From contig VGCI01000002.1 of assembly GCA_016870095.1 (NCBI GenBank), forward strand, positions 124,001 through 188,000: DNA of 64,000 nucleotides, in the 5' to 3' direction. Both the position numbers and the translations under genes were made by a program. Of the stretch, positions 36,983 through 46,556 are shown piece by piece. Each line of letters begins with the position of its first letter. Position 1 is the stretch's first letter. This stretch comes from Alphaproteobacteria bacterium. Lineage in GTDB: Bacteria; Pseudomonadota; Alphaproteobacteria; Paracaedibacterales; VGCI01. The notes beneath the pieces are model-generated. The model saw only the letters and a program-made list of their open reading frames with translations, made no database searches and was not told the origin of the DNA.

Positions 36983-37921
36983 TTAGGGTTGCCCCATTTT
37001 TTCCTTTATAAATTTTACGACTCGACTCATTTCATCAAGCTTTTTGGGAGTCCACTGGGGAAAAGGCCACTGAAATGGCTTTGCATACCCTTTCTCATAG
37101 AGGGTTCGGTGAAATTCTCTATGTTTTGCAGAGTACCGTCCAATTTCCCAAATATAGACTGACTTTCCCGTAAAACAAGCTTCAGAAATCATTGAAACAG
37201 AATCTTGGGTAACAATGATTTGGTCCGCCAACCCGAGATAAGCTTGATAGGGATTTTCCCCCGTGCCATCCCAAATTTCATAGGAAAAACCTTTTAAAAA
37301 TTCCCTCAACATCCTTAGCAAGTCCGCAGAGGTCCGTCGCGAAGGCGTAATAAAGCAATGTCCACCTATTTTCTTTAACGCTTCTGCCAAAGCTTTCATA
37401 TCAGATTCTTGATACCGACAATGCCGATTATCGCCACCTAACAATAATGTCGTCAGAGGTACGCCTGAAGGATAGGGATACTTCTGGGCTGCGATTCGAA
37501 TCTCACTTTCATTTAATCGATGCAAAGCCCCTAATATAGGAAGCACATTCGACCCGGTTAAATTGTCATGCTGGGGCGCTACAACACAATCATAATGGCG
37601 GACATTGATATAGGGATTTTGGAGCATAATTGTAAAACACGACGGCTTAAGCTTTTTAATAGCGCATGCGGGAGCTGCAGAAACGCGTCCAGAAGCTATC
37701 AGGACATCAGGCCAAGGACTCTCAAGCGGGTCATGACCAAGAGTTTGAGATTTCAAAGCTCCCACCCAAAGTTGGGGAGGCAAAACACGCCAAGGAAAGC
37801 GAGGCTTCATTGATTTAAATATTGGGGTTAATCCAAGCGCTTGGGCCACACCCAGACACTGGCTATAGGTACCAATTTTACCATGATCTGCCAAAATCCA
37901 AGTATTTACAGGAGAGTTCAT
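36983..37921 (-). CDS. ELM1-family (mitochondrial fission ELM1-like) protein
   Basis: This 312-residue protein matches the ELM1 family (DUF1022 type), shared by alphaproteobacteria and plant mitochondria. Features are WILADHGKIGTYSQCLGVAQALG, a PDVLIASGRVSA segment, LLLGGDNRHCRY and a C-terminal glycosyltransferase-B-like part (IIVTQDSVSMISEACFTGKSVYIWE). Plant ELM1 recruits the fission dynamin; the bacterial role is unknown and may be glycosyltransferase-like. It is 31 bp upstream of uvrC on the same strand. Confidence 0.82.
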   Translation of the reverse strand: MNSPVNTWILADHGKIGTYSQCLGVAQALGLTPIFKSMKPRFPWRVLPPQLWVGALKSQTLGHDPLESPWPDVLIASGRVSAAPACAIKKLKPSCFTIMLQNPYINVRHYDCVVAPQHDNLTGSNVLPILGALHRLNESEIRIAAQKYPYPSGVPLTTLLLGGDNRHCRYQESDMKALAEALKKIGGHCFITPSRRTSADLLRMLREFLKGFSYEIWDGTGENPYQAYLGLADQIIVTQDSVSMISEACFTGKSVYIWEIGRYSAKHREFHRTLYEKGYAKPFQWPFPQWTPKKLDEMSRVVKFIKEKMGQP

Positions 37922-38101
37922 TCTAATTCCTTCAATTTATTGGAAATGAAATAATCATTTCGTCTCCTCTAACTTATGCGCAAGTCCAACAATTTCTTCA
38001 AGAACCAAGTTAATAGGTGCAACTGTTCAACAATCCTTGTAGAGTTTTTTGACGCCATATGGTACCCCTTAAAGCACGCATAATCTTGAAATGGTCAACC
38101 C

Positions 38102-40861
38102 ATGCCTAAGTTAACTTTGATTGATGGATCTGGCTTTATCTTCCGAGCTTTTCATGCTTTGCCCCCTTTACGCCGACCAGACGGTGTTCCTGTAGGGGCG
38201 GTGTATGGATTTTGTTCCATGTTGTTCAAAACAATTTTGGAAAACAAAACGGAAGCCTTAGTCGTTGTTTTTGATGCGGGCCGTAAAACGTTTCGTCAAG
38301 ATATCTATCCTGAATATAAAGCCCATCGTCCAGATGCTCCTGAAGATCTCATTCCCCAATTCCAACTCATAAGAGATGCTTGTACCGCCTTTAATGTTCC
38401 CACCATTGAAGCCGAAGGTTTTGAGGCCGATGATCTGATTGCAACTTATGCTCACCATGCCCGTAAAGAAGGCTATGAGGTGTGCATCATTTCCTCTGAT
38501 AAAGATTTAATGCAGTTGGTTAGTCCTGGCATTTCCATGTTGGACCCTATTAAAAATAGAACCATTGGCGAAGAGGAAGTTTTTGAAAAGTTTGGTGTGC
38601 CTCCCTCAAAAGTTGTGGAAGTTCAAGCTCTTGCTGGAGATTCTAGTGATAACGTTCCGGGCATTCCTGGCATTGGCATCAAAACAGCCGCGGAGTTAAT
38701 TAATGCCTATGGAGATTTAGAAAACCTTTTGGCTTGCGCGCATGAAATCAAACAACCTAAGCGAAGAGAAGCTCTTATCGAAAATGCCGAAAAAGCACGT
38801 ATTTCCCATCAATTGGTCTCCTTACGCCATGATTCCCCTCTTCCCCTCCCTTTGGAGGGTTTGAGTGTTCGCCCCTTGGAACAATTAGTGCTCAATACAT
38901 TTTTGCGTACGCAAGGTTTTAATAGTCTGATCGCACGAATTGAGCGACAAAATACAGCCACCAACACAGCTCCTATTGGATCTCAGGAACTACCAGGATT
39001 TTCTGTCAGTCCCTCTCCTCAACTTCAAGCAACCTATGAAACGGTTACCACTCTCGAATCTCTCAATGCGTGGGTTAATAAAGCCCTATCATCCCCTGTG
39101 ATTGCCATCGATACGGAAACGACATCGCTAAATGCAGTTGAAGCTCAACTCGTTGGCCTGTCATTAAGTGTTGGTAAAGATCAGGCTTGTTACATTCCCG
39201 TGGGTCACAGAACAGAAATACCCCAACTTGCTCTTGAACTTGTGCTCGCCACACTTCAACCCCTTCTCACGCATCCTAGCGTTCTCAAAGTTGGCCACAA
39301 CCTTAAGTATGATCTTGTGGTTTTAGCAAAATACGACGTTGCGATATCTCCCTTAACGGATACAATGCTCATGTCCTACATTTTAGATGCCGGCCGACAT
39401 GGCCATGGAATGGATGAGCTAGCCGAACTTCATTTAGGATATAAAACCATTAAATTTGCAGATGTTTGCGGCACTGGGAAAGCCATGAAAACTTTCGATT
39501 ACGTCGCTCTGGATCAAGCAACAGCCTATGCAGCTGAGGATGCAGATATAACCTTACAACTCTATACTGTTCTGCACCCCCGCATAATTGCTGAAAAAAT
39601 GGTCACTGTTTTTGAGCGCCTTGAACGCCCCCTCATTCCCGTGATTGCTGCAATGGAAGTAAGAGGAATTCGAGTTGATCGCCTGCTTTTAGATCGTCTC
39701 GGTCAAGAATTTGCCACCCAGATGCTTCATCTAGAAACAACAATATATCAACTTGCTGGACGAAGTTTTAATATTGGGTCTCCCAAACAACTCGGAGAAA
39801 TCCTATTTGATGAACTGAATCTCTCAACCACTCAAAATGCTCAAGAATCTCAAAAAATAAAGCCTCCTAAAAAAACCAAAACCGGAGCCTATGTTACAGA
39901 TGTTGATGTGCTGGAAACTCTTGCTGCACAAGGCCATGAATTGCCAGCTCGTGTTCTCGAATGGCGCGGACTTGCAAAATTGAAGTCAACTTATGTGGAT
40001 GCTCTCATTGCTGCGGCTTCAGGGAAAACCAGTCGTGTTCATACATCTTATGCTTTGGCAACGACATCTACGGGACGTCTTTCTTCGTCTGACCCGAATC
40101 TACAAAACATCCCGATTCGTACAGAAAATGGACGAAAAATAAGACAAGCGTTTGTCGCGGATTCCGGTTATAAGCTGGTTTCTCTGGATTACTCTCAAAT
40201 TGAATTGCGTCTTCTCGCTCACATGGCAGAAGTTCCCTCCCTTGTTGAGGCTTTTCGAAAGGGTATTGATATACATACCGTAACAGCTTCAACCATGTTT
40301 AATATCCCCCCTGACAAAATTGACGGAGCTTTAAGACGTAAAGCTAAAGCCATTAACTTTGGTATTATTTATGGGATTAGTGCCTTTGGCCTTGCTCACC
40401 AACTGGGAATCGCCCAAGGAGAAGCTGCAGCTTATATAAAAGCTTATTTTGAGACCTATCCCGGCATTCAACAATATATGGAACGCAGCAAAGAATTTGC
40501 CCGTAAGCACGGTTATGTCCAAACCCTTTGGGGGCGAAAATGCTATACGCTTGGAATTCGGGACAACAATCCTGTGGCACGACAATTTGCAGAGCGCCAA
40601 GCGATTAATGCCCCTTTGCAGGGTAGCAACGCCGACATCATTAAACGTGCCATGATTCACATACCCCCCCTCCTACAAAAAATCAATTCGCAAACACAAA
40701 TGCTTCTTCAGGTCCACGATGAATTGGTTTTTGAAGTTCCCGAGGCAGAACTTTCTACAACAATACCGATGTTGACAAAGCTCATGGAGAACGTCTTAAC
40801 TTTAAAAGTCCCCCTTGTTGTTGGGGTCGGTATTGGCAATAACTGGGATGAGGCCCACTAA
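38102..40861 (+). CDS. polA: DNA polymerase I
   Basis: The 919-residue enzyme is full length with three domains. The 5' nuclease (1-290) has FEADDLIATYA and SSDKDLMQLV. The 3'-5' exonuclease (about 310-490) keeps the DxE motif IAIDTETTSLN and DADITLQLY. The polymerase has motif A (DYSQIELRLLAHM), the O helix RRKAKAINFGIIYG and motif C (QVHDELVFEVP). Proofreading therefore looks intact, unlike in some alphaproteobacteria. It works in Okazaki-fragment processing and repair. The carbonic anhydrase gene starts 2 bp after its stop. Confidence 0.97.
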   Translation: MPKLTLIDGSGFIFRAFHALPPLRRPDGVPVGAVYGFCSMLFKTILENKTEALVVVFDAGRKTFRQDIYPEYKAHRPDAPEDLIPQFQLIRDACTAFNVPTIEAEGFEADDLIATYAHHARKEGYEVCIISSDKDLMQLVSPGISMLDPIKNRTIGEEEVFEKFGVPPSKVVEVQALAGDSSDNVPGIPGIGIKTAAELINAYGDLENLLACAHEIKQPKRREALIENAEKARISHQLVSLRHDSPLPLPLEGLSVRPLEQLVLNTFLRTQGFNSLIARIERQNTATNTAPIGSQELPGFSVSPSPQLQATYETVTTLESLNAWVNKALSSPVIAIDTETTSLNAVEAQLVGLSLSVGKDQACYIPVGHRTEIPQLALELVLATLQPLLTHPSVLKVGHNLKYDLVVLAKYDVAISPLTDTMLMSYILDAGRHGHGMDELAELHLGYKTIKFADVCGTGKAMKTFDYVALDQATAYAAEDADITLQLYTVLHPRIIAEKMVTVFERLERPLIPVIAAMEVRGIRVDRLLLDRLGQEFATQMLHLETTIYQLAGRSFNIGSPKQLGEILFDELNLSTTQNAQESQKIKPPKKTKTGAYVTDVDVLETLAAQGHELPARVLEWRGLAKLKSTYVDALIAAASGKTSRVHTSYALATTSTGRLSSSDPNLQNIPIRTENGRKIRQAFVADSGYKLVSLDYSQIELRLLAHMAEVPSLVEAFRKGIDIHTVTASTMFNIPPDKIDGALRRKAKAINFGIIYGISAFGLAHQLGIAQGEAAAYIKAYFETYPGIQQYMERSKEFARKHGYVQTLWGRKCYTLGIRDNNPVARQFAERQAINAPLQGSNADIIKRAMIHIPPLLQKINSQTQMLLQVHDELVFEVPEAELSTTIPMLTKLMENVLTLKVPLVVGVGIGNNWDEAH

Positions 40862-40863
40862 AC

Positions 40864-41517
40864 ATGCCCAAAAATATAGAATCTTTAATCGATGGCTACA
40901 AAGAATTTCGACAACAATATTTTAGTGGTTCTTGTGATGTTTTTGAAGAACTCGTCCGTCACGGCCAAAGCCCAAAAGTCTTAATGATTGCTTGCTCTGA
41001 CTCGCGCGTGGACCCTGCCATTGTCATGAACTGCAAACCGGGTGACTTATTTGTTGTCCGTAATGTTGCCAATCTTGTCCCCCCTTACGAAGCCGACAAT
41101 GCGTATCACGGCACCAGTGCAGCCTTAGAATTTGCAGTTCGAGGATTAAAAATTCACCATGTTGTCATTTTTGGTCATAGTCAATGTGGTGGCATCCAAA
41201 CCTTAATAAATCAAGCGGGGAAAGAGCATCTGCCTTACAGCTTTGTAACAAAATGGATGGAACTTGCTCAGTCCGCTTGTGACTACACATATACCCATCA
41301 CGCACAAGCAACTCTTGAAGAAAAGGCTCATCTTTGCGGACATTACGCCATCATCAATTCTTTAAACAACCTCATGACTTTCCCATGGATCTCAGAAGGA
41401 GTAAAAGACAACACCTTATTCATTCACGGTTGGTTTCTCAATTTATCTACGGGTATCATTGATGCGTATAATTTTAAATCTAAGCAATTTGAAGAATTGG
41501 GTGGCGAGATCTTTTAG
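40864..41517 (+). CDS. can: Beta-carbonic anhydrase
   Basis: This 217-residue enzyme interconverts CO2 and bicarbonate. The zinc ligands are Cys44, His105 and Cys108, with the Asp46-Arg48 dyad in CSDSRVDP and HSQCGG as in plant/bacterial beta-class enzymes. It starts 2 bp after the polA stop codon, so the two are probably cotranscribed without an evident functional link. Confidence 0.94.
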   Translation: MPKNIESLIDGYKEFRQQYFSGSCDVFEELVRHGQSPKVLMIACSDSRVDPAIVMNCKPGDLFVVRNVANLVPPYEADNAYHGTSAALEFAVRGLKIHHVVIFGHSQCGGIQTLINQAGKEHLPYSFVTKWMELAQSACDYTYTHHAQATLEEKAHLCGHYAIINSLNNLMTFPWISEGVKDNTLFIHGWFLNLSTGIIDAYNFKSKQFEELGGEIF

Positions 41518-41840
41518 GAAACTATAGATATACTTAATTGGATTGCCATACTCTCCGTTATTGCGAGGAATTTAAAAAATTTAATAAGCCATGTATTTAC
41601 ACCTTTAGAAATAGTATTTATAAATACATAAAATTTATTAATATGATAAAAAAATTTTTCATCGTACGATTGTAGGTTTTTAAGAAAACAGGGTAAGGGG
41701 GATCTAAATCGTACTGAAAAGGATACGTCACATGAAAATATAGATCGTTTTTCCTCGCCTCTAGTTAATAAGGGAAGAATAACGCAATTATTCATGATGA
41801 ATGGAAAATTTTCCCAACACTGCGTGTGTGTATCGTGATT
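41518..41840. other. 323-bp gene-free interval between can and infC
   Basis: Convergent genes end on both sides. I see no T-tracted hairpin, RNA gene or convincing frame. A 93-codon open frame on the minus strand has skewed, shadow-like composition and no ribosome-binding site. Confidence 0.4.
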
Positions 41841-42377
41841 TTACTTTGGTGCAAGCACCATTATCATTTGTTTGCCTTCTAAACGCGGGAACTGCTCAAT
41901 TTTTGCAGTTTCCTCAAACATTTCACACAATCGCTTCAAAACTTCCATCCCAATTTCATGGTGAGAAATTTCTCGTCCCCGAAACCGCATGGTGATTTTA
42001 ACCTTGTCACCGTCCTCAATAAATCGATGTATGGCACGACACTTAACTTGAAAGTCATTTTCATCAATACCTGGACGCATCTGAATTTCTTTGATATCAA
42101 CGATTTTTTGCTTTTTCTTAGCTTCAGCACGTTTTTTCTGCTGCTCATACTTATACTTGCCGTAATCCAGAATTTTACATACTGGTGGCTCAGCATTCGG
42201 TGAGACTTCAACTAAATCTAATCCTGCTTTTTGTGCCATTTGCATGCCTTCAAAGCGAGTAACAACCCCTATCATCTCTCCATTTTCATCAACCAGGCGG
42301 ACTTTTGGGGAGGTAATTTCTCCATTGACGCGCGGTCCATCTTTAGAGCTTGTCGGTTCATTTGGTAAACGTGCTAT
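41841..42377 (-). CDS. infC: Translation initiation factor IF-3 (probable AUA start codon)
   Basis: This 179-residue protein matches IF-3: KDGPRVNGEI near the N-terminus, VSPNAEPPVCKILDYGKYKYEQQKK, then KITMRFRGREISHHEIGMEVL and QMIMVLAPK at the end. It blocks premature subunit joining and checks start codons. The only ribosome-binding site is AAGGAG at 42384-42389. Six bases later comes ATA (42375-42377), and no in-frame ATG, GTG or TTG appears before the conserved domain. A TTG at 42398 lies upstream of that site and has none of its own. E. coli infC uses AUU in the same way for autoregulation. Confidence 0.93.
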   Translation of the reverse strand: MARLPNEPTSSKDGPRVNGEITSPKVRLVDENGEMIGVVTRFEGMQMAQKAGLDLVEVSPNAEPPVCKILDYGKYKYEQQKKRAEAKKKQKIVDIKEIQMRPGIDENDFQVKCRAIHRFIEDGDKVKITMRFRGREISHHEIGMEVLKRLCEMFEETAKIEQFPRLEGKQMIMVLAPK

Positions 42378-42383
42378 AACTAT

Positions 42384-42389
42384 CTCCTT
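42384..42389 (-). promoter_or_regulatory. Ribosome-binding site that fixes the non-AUG start of infC
   Basis: AAGGAG on the minus strand lies six bases before an ATA codon. It falls inside the reading frame if the TTG at 42398 is taken as start, which argues against that start. Confidence 0.7.
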
Positions 42390-42605
42390 AATTTTCAAAA
42401 AAACTATACAGAATTACTATTAACACAACGCTTACTAGCCGGTCTAGACTTTGCTTAAAAAAAATATAGTTACAATTGTACAGTTTTGCTCTCTTTTCGC
42501 TAATTTTTTAAAAATATTTTAAAATTTTATCTAATCTCGTTGCTCTCTTTCATAAACTTCCTTTATGATTATGACAGGAATGATTTATTTTATGGATATG
42601 AAATC

Positions 42606-43307
42606 ATGATTATCACTTGTCCTTCTTGCGATAAAAAATACTTAATCGAGAATCATTCGATGCCTGACAAGGGGCGACAAGTTCGATGTGGTGATTGTGG
42701 GACTATGTGGTGGCAAGAACCCTCAGATATTATGACACTTGATCCCAGTAAACAAGGGATCCGCGAAATAGATCGAATACCTCATAATATAAATCCAGGC
42801 TTAACTAAATTAGAAAAAACGATTGAGGCTGAAGAGAAACCTAGGGGGCTAAAGGCCTTTTTGCAAAACTACTATTTAGATTGGCTTATCATCGTCTTTG
42901 CGCTCCTTATCGTTGTTTATGTAACCTACCGTGAACGAGGAACTCTATTCGATCAGGCTCCCACCTTTAAGAGAGCTATCAATCCTCGAATAGGGGGCAA
43001 TCCAGGTGCCCCCGGACCTGGACTCATGATACAAGGAATTAATTATGATGCGACACATCATAATAACCTACCCCACTTAATTGTTACCGGGGAACTTGTA
43101 AATGTTTCCACTCAATCCGTACCCGTGCCACCATTAACGATTACAATTACAGGGAAAAATAATGGGCAGGATATGGCGCCAAAATCTCACAAATGGCGAC
43201 ATACCAACAAGGGCGAACAGTTAATGCCGGGAGGTCGAATCCCTTTCCAAAGCATGACACAGCATCCTGGCTGGTCTAATATAGATAAGATTGACGTTAG
43301 TTATTAG
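42606..43307 (+). CDS. Zinc-ribbon (MJ0042 type) and DUF3426 membrane protein
   Basis: ATG 42606 gives a 233-residue protein starting with the zinc ribbon CPSC-x(n)-CGDC (about residues 5-38). A charged linker, one membrane span (about 98-118, WLIIVFALLIVVYVTY) and a C-terminal extracytoplasmic DUF3426-like domain follow. The last domain includes HLIVTGELVNVSTQSVPVPP and the closing PGGRIPFQ. The architecture is widespread in proteobacteria; its function is not established. It is divergent from infC. Confidence 0.82.
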   Translation: MIITCPSCDKKYLIENHSMPDKGRQVRCGDCGTMWWQEPSDIMTLDPSKQGIREIDRIPHNINPGLTKLEKTIEAEEKPRGLKAFLQNYYLDWLIIVFALLIVVYVTYRERGTLFDQAPTFKRAINPRIGGNPGAPGPGLMIQGINYDATHHNNLPHLIVTGELVNVSTQSVPVPPLTITITGKNNGQDMAPKSHKWRHTNKGEQLMPGGRIPFQSMTQHPGWSNIDKIDVSY

Positions 43308-43439
43308 CCAGAATTTACCTTTCGGTTTTATAAGGGTTGAATTAGTAAAAAGGCTTAAAATTGACATTATACATTGAAATAACTTGGCTGATCGTATAAT
43401 TAGAAGCAAGATGAACCCCAAAAGTACCTTGCATAAAAT

Positions 43440-44894
43440 ATGAAATTATTTGACATATCCCTCCAAGATAAACACATATTGTGCTTAGGCGATCTCCTAT
43501 TGGATCGATTCGTCTATGGAAACGTTCATCGAATATCCCCCGAAGCCCCAGTTCCTGTCTTAAAAATCAATCGAGATTTTCTCGCTTTGGGGGGCGCCGG
43601 CAATGTGGTGAGAAATTTATCTTCTCTCGGTTGTAACACTATATTTATTGGTAATATTGGTAAAGATGATGCAGGACAAAAGACCAAAGATCTCCTAAGC
43701 GACCTTCCTCATGTGAAGGCATATCTTACAACTGAAGGCCGCACGTCCGTAAAATCTCGCTTCATTTCTCATTCTCAGCAATTGTTAAGAGTCGATGACG
43801 AAATTGTTGCTATGCCTTCAGAAGGCATCCTCAAAAATTTAAAAGATATGGTTCTGGAGCATCTTCCTTCGACTCAAGTCGTTATTTTATCTGATTATGG
43901 AAAAGGGGCCCTACCGGCTGAACTCTGTCAATTTGTTATTCTTGCTGCAAAAGCTGCAGGTATTCCCACCATTGTCGACCCAAAAGGCCAAGACTTTTCA
44001 AGGTATAAAGGCGCTACACTCTTAACTCCCAATGAAAAGGAGTTGCGCGAAGTCTCCCTTACCCCCTTGCAATCGGATCAAGATATAGTAGATGCAATGG
44101 CGCAAATACGAGACCTTTATCTCGTCGACGGTGTTCTCGTCACCCGGGGAGCAAAGGGAATGGTTTTATTGTCGCCCTCTACGTCGAAGTCAACACCAGA
44201 TCCCATACATATTCCTGCACAAGCCCGAGAAATTTATGATGTATCGGGAGCAGGTGACACCGTTATAGCAACCCTCTCGGCTGCCGTCAGTGTCGGACAT
44301 TCATTTGAGGATGCGACAAGACTTGCCAACATAGCCGCTGGCATTGTTGTAGGGAAAGTTGGGACGGCCGTTGTCGGTCAGGAAGAACTAGCGAGTGCAG
44401 TTCTTAAGGCTGAACCGCTCACCCCTTCCAAAATAATGACTCTAGAGGAAGCAAAAAATCACACGCAAATCTGGCGACGTCATGGTTTAACCCTCGGATT
44501 CACCAATGGGTGTTTTGATCTTCTTCATTTGGGGCACCTTCATTCCTTAAAAGAATGTAAAAAGGGATGCGACCGCCTGATTGTGGGGCTGAATTGCGAT
44601 ACCTCGATTCAACGTTTAAAAGGCAAAAATCGACCTATTCAAGAAGAAAATGTTCGTGCCCATGTTTTGGCTGCTCTTGAATATGTTGATGCAGTTATCC
44701 TATTTGAAGAAGAAACTCCTTTGAATCTTATTACCTCTCTTTTGCCAGATGTGCTGTTTAAAGGAGCTGACTATACCGTTGATACTGTTGTAGGTGCTGA
44801 CGTCGTTCACTTGAATGGAGGCAAAGTTCATCTCATTGATTTGAAACCGGGATACAGCACAACTGCAACCGTGGAAAAGATGCAACAGACTTGA
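43440..44894 (+). CDS. hldE: Bifunctional heptose-7-phosphate kinase / heptose-1-phosphate adenylyltransferase
   Basis: This 484-residue enzyme makes ADP-D-glycero-D-manno-heptose for lipopolysaccharide core. The N-terminal ribokinase-type domain (1-320) has GDLLLDRFVYG, GGAGNVVRNLSSLG and the catalytic DVSGAGDTVIATL. The C-terminal nucleotidyltransferase domain (about 345-484) has GFTNGCFDLLHLGHLHSL with the HxGH motif. It acts after GmhA (13094-13705). The phosphatase GmhB and epimerase HldD are not in the window. Confidence 0.95.
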   Translation: MKLFDISLQDKHILCLGDLLLDRFVYGNVHRISPEAPVPVLKINRDFLALGGAGNVVRNLSSLGCNTIFIGNIGKDDAGQKTKDLLSDLPHVKAYLTTEGRTSVKSRFISHSQQLLRVDDEIVAMPSEGILKNLKDMVLEHLPSTQVVILSDYGKGALPAELCQFVILAAKAAGIPTIVDPKGQDFSRYKGATLLTPNEKELREVSLTPLQSDQDIVDAMAQIRDLYLVDGVLVTRGAKGMVLLSPSTSKSTPDPIHIPAQAREIYDVSGAGDTVIATLSAAVSVGHSFEDATRLANIAAGIVVGKVGTAVVGQEELASAVLKAEPLTPSKIMTLEEAKNHTQIWRRHGLTLGFTNGCFDLLHLGHLHSLKECKKGCDRLIVGLNCDTSIQRLKGKNRPIQEENVRAHVLAALEYVDAVILFEEETPLNLITSLLPDVLFKGADYTVDTVVGADVVHLNGGKVHLIDLKPGYSTTATVEKMQQT

Positions 44895-44964
44895 TAACCG
44901 CACCTCTTCATTCTTCACCACCTAATCTTTTATTGGTCCTTATAAGCCTTAATAACCTAGGCTT

Positions 44965-45708
44965 GTGTCAACAGATCTAACTTTGCTAGAATACCTTATG
45001 GCCTATGATGTTGCTAATTTTTGTGAGTTTTACTCAACACCCTTGGGGCAAGCTGCAGGTCACCAAATTCAGGCCTGTATTCTTGACATGTGGCCAGATC
45101 TTTCGGGGCAGCATGTTTTGGGTCTGGGTTATGCGTTGCCGTATCTGGACTTTTACCTCACACCTGCCGAACATATCGTTGCCTTAATGCCTGCTCAAAG
45201 AGGCGTGGTGTTATGGCCTGAAGCCGGCCCCTCACGTATTGCTTTAATTGAAGAAGGCTCGCTTCCCTTACCGGATCAATCCATTGACCGCATCTTAATG
45301 ATCCATACGCTTGAACATACAGGACAACCCCGCCAACTCTTGCGCGAGGCCTGGCGAGTCTTAAATGGGCAAGGCCGGTTGTTGATTATTGTTCCCAACC
45401 GTCGAAGTATGTGGGCCCACCTTGATAGCACGCCCTTTGGTCACGGCCAGCCTTATACCATGACGCAACTCACCACCCTCTTAAAAAGCAACCTATTTAC
45501 CCCTGTATCAACAAAACGAGCTTTATATATGGCCCCCAGTCAATCACGTTTGATGATGGCGAGCGCGCCTTTCTTAGATAAAATTGGCAACCAAGTTTTG
45601 CAGAAATTCTCAGGCATCGTCTGCGTAGAAGCGATGAAACAAGTTTATGCCGGCACCCCTATGCGCGTTCGAAAGCAGGCCCGCTCAACGTCTTTGGTGG
45701 GTGTTTAA
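44965..45708 (+). CDS. SAM-dependent methyltransferase (type 11)
   Basis: The 247-residue protein has a class I methyltransferase core: HVLGLGYALPYL (the motif I position, with an unusual glycine pattern), DRILMIHTLEHTGQPRQLLREAWRVL and GQGRLLIIVPNRRSMWAH. An SAM-utilising methylase family of this layout is common in alphaproteobacteria; the substrate is unknown. GTG 44965 is used; ATG 44998 (MAYDVANFCEFY) is an alternative that matches where the conserved part begins. It follows hldE by 70 bp. Confidence 0.83.
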   Translation: MSTDLTLLEYLMAYDVANFCEFYSTPLGQAAGHQIQACILDMWPDLSGQHVLGLGYALPYLDFYLTPAEHIVALMPAQRGVVLWPEAGPSRIALIEEGSLPLPDQSIDRILMIHTLEHTGQPRQLLREAWRVLNGQGRLLIIVPNRRSMWAHLDSTPFGHGQPYTMTQLTTLLKSNLFTPVSTKRALYMAPSQSRLMMASAPFLDKIGNQVLQKFSGIVCVEAMKQVYAGTPMRVRKQARSTSLVGV

Positions 45709-45728
45709 GACAATCTCTTCTGAGGATT

Positions 45729-46556
45729 TTAGCTGATTTTTGAGTGCTTTTTGATCGTAAATAAGGCAATAGGACCCAATGAAACTATATTATCCTTAAT
45801 AATGAGCGGTAAAGTAATATCATGAAGACCAATATTACTTAAGAACTTGCTTCCCGACACCACAAGTCCGGCTTGAGAGGCATTAATCACACCAACATCA
45901 ACAAGTTCTTTCATCATTTTATCAATATTTTTAATTTTAACATCCATATTGCCGTGAATAGGGTCTTTTGTCTCAATCGCCCCTTCACCTTTAAGACCAA
46001 ATGTTGCTCCACTTGGGAAAACCATTTGCGGCACGTCTGTTTTCAAAGTTAGGTGATGGGTCGTCATATCATAGATAAAGTCAAACAAAGCTATAGGGCC
46101 CGAGAAGGAAAGAAGGGGAAGCTTAACCTTAATATCTTTCAACATGACGTCGGAAATTTTTACTTGTGACTTTATGTGCGCGGTATCCAAAATTCCTTGC
46201 GCATTTTCAACGACTACAACATCCGACGATCTCACGTCTCTAGCCTGGATGTGGGCTAGTTTCCAATCCGTCCAACTTTGACGAACGGTTATCGTTTCAA
46301 CGTCGATAACTTCTCCTGAAAAGGTGACACGAATATTTTTTAGCACAAGCTTATTATCCAACAAAGGCCAGGGAGAAACAGCCATAGAGTCAACGGCAAC
46401 TGTCCCTTCTGATAAAATAATTTGGTTTTGCAAAATGCTTTTTAAAACAAGATGTTTACCATAATCGACAGCCATTGCTAAAATAAGGATGCTTAATGCA
46501 AATTGAATGGCTCGACTGCCCCATCGGCTGGGAATATTCTGTTTGTTATCAGCCAT
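45729..46556 (-). CDS. Membrane-anchored protein of DUF2125/AsmA-like type
   Basis: ATG 46556 is chosen because AGGAGG lies five bases upstream. The 275-residue product has an N-terminal span (about residues 18-36) and a beta-rich periplasmic region with repeating VKISDVMLKDIKVKLPLLSF-like strands, KGEGAIETKDPIHGNMDVKI and LVVSGSKFL. This resembles DUF2125 proteins of alphaproteobacteria, which relate in style to AsmA/lipid-transfer proteins. It overlaps plsC by 8 bp, suggesting a lipid-envelope role. The family call is tentative. Confidence 0.6.
   Translation of the reverse strand: MADNKQNIPSRWGSRAIQFALSILILAMAVDYGKHLVLKSILQNQIILSEGTVAVDSMAVSPWPLLDNKLVLKNIRVTFSGEVIDVETITVRQSWTDWKLAHIQARDVRSSDVVVVENAQGILDTAHIKSQVKISDVMLKDIKVKLPLLSFSGPIALFDFIYDMTTHHLTLKTDVPQMVFPSGATFGLKGEGAIETKDPIHGNMDVKIKNIDKMMKELVDVGVINASQAGLVVSGSKFLSNIGLHDITLPLIIKDNIVSLGPIALFTIKKHSKIS

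Noticed and set aside
41514-41795. Open frame of 93 codons on the minus strand between can and infC
   Set aside because: It begins without a ribosome-binding site, overlaps the end of can, and its composition looks like translated AT-rich noncoding DNA.
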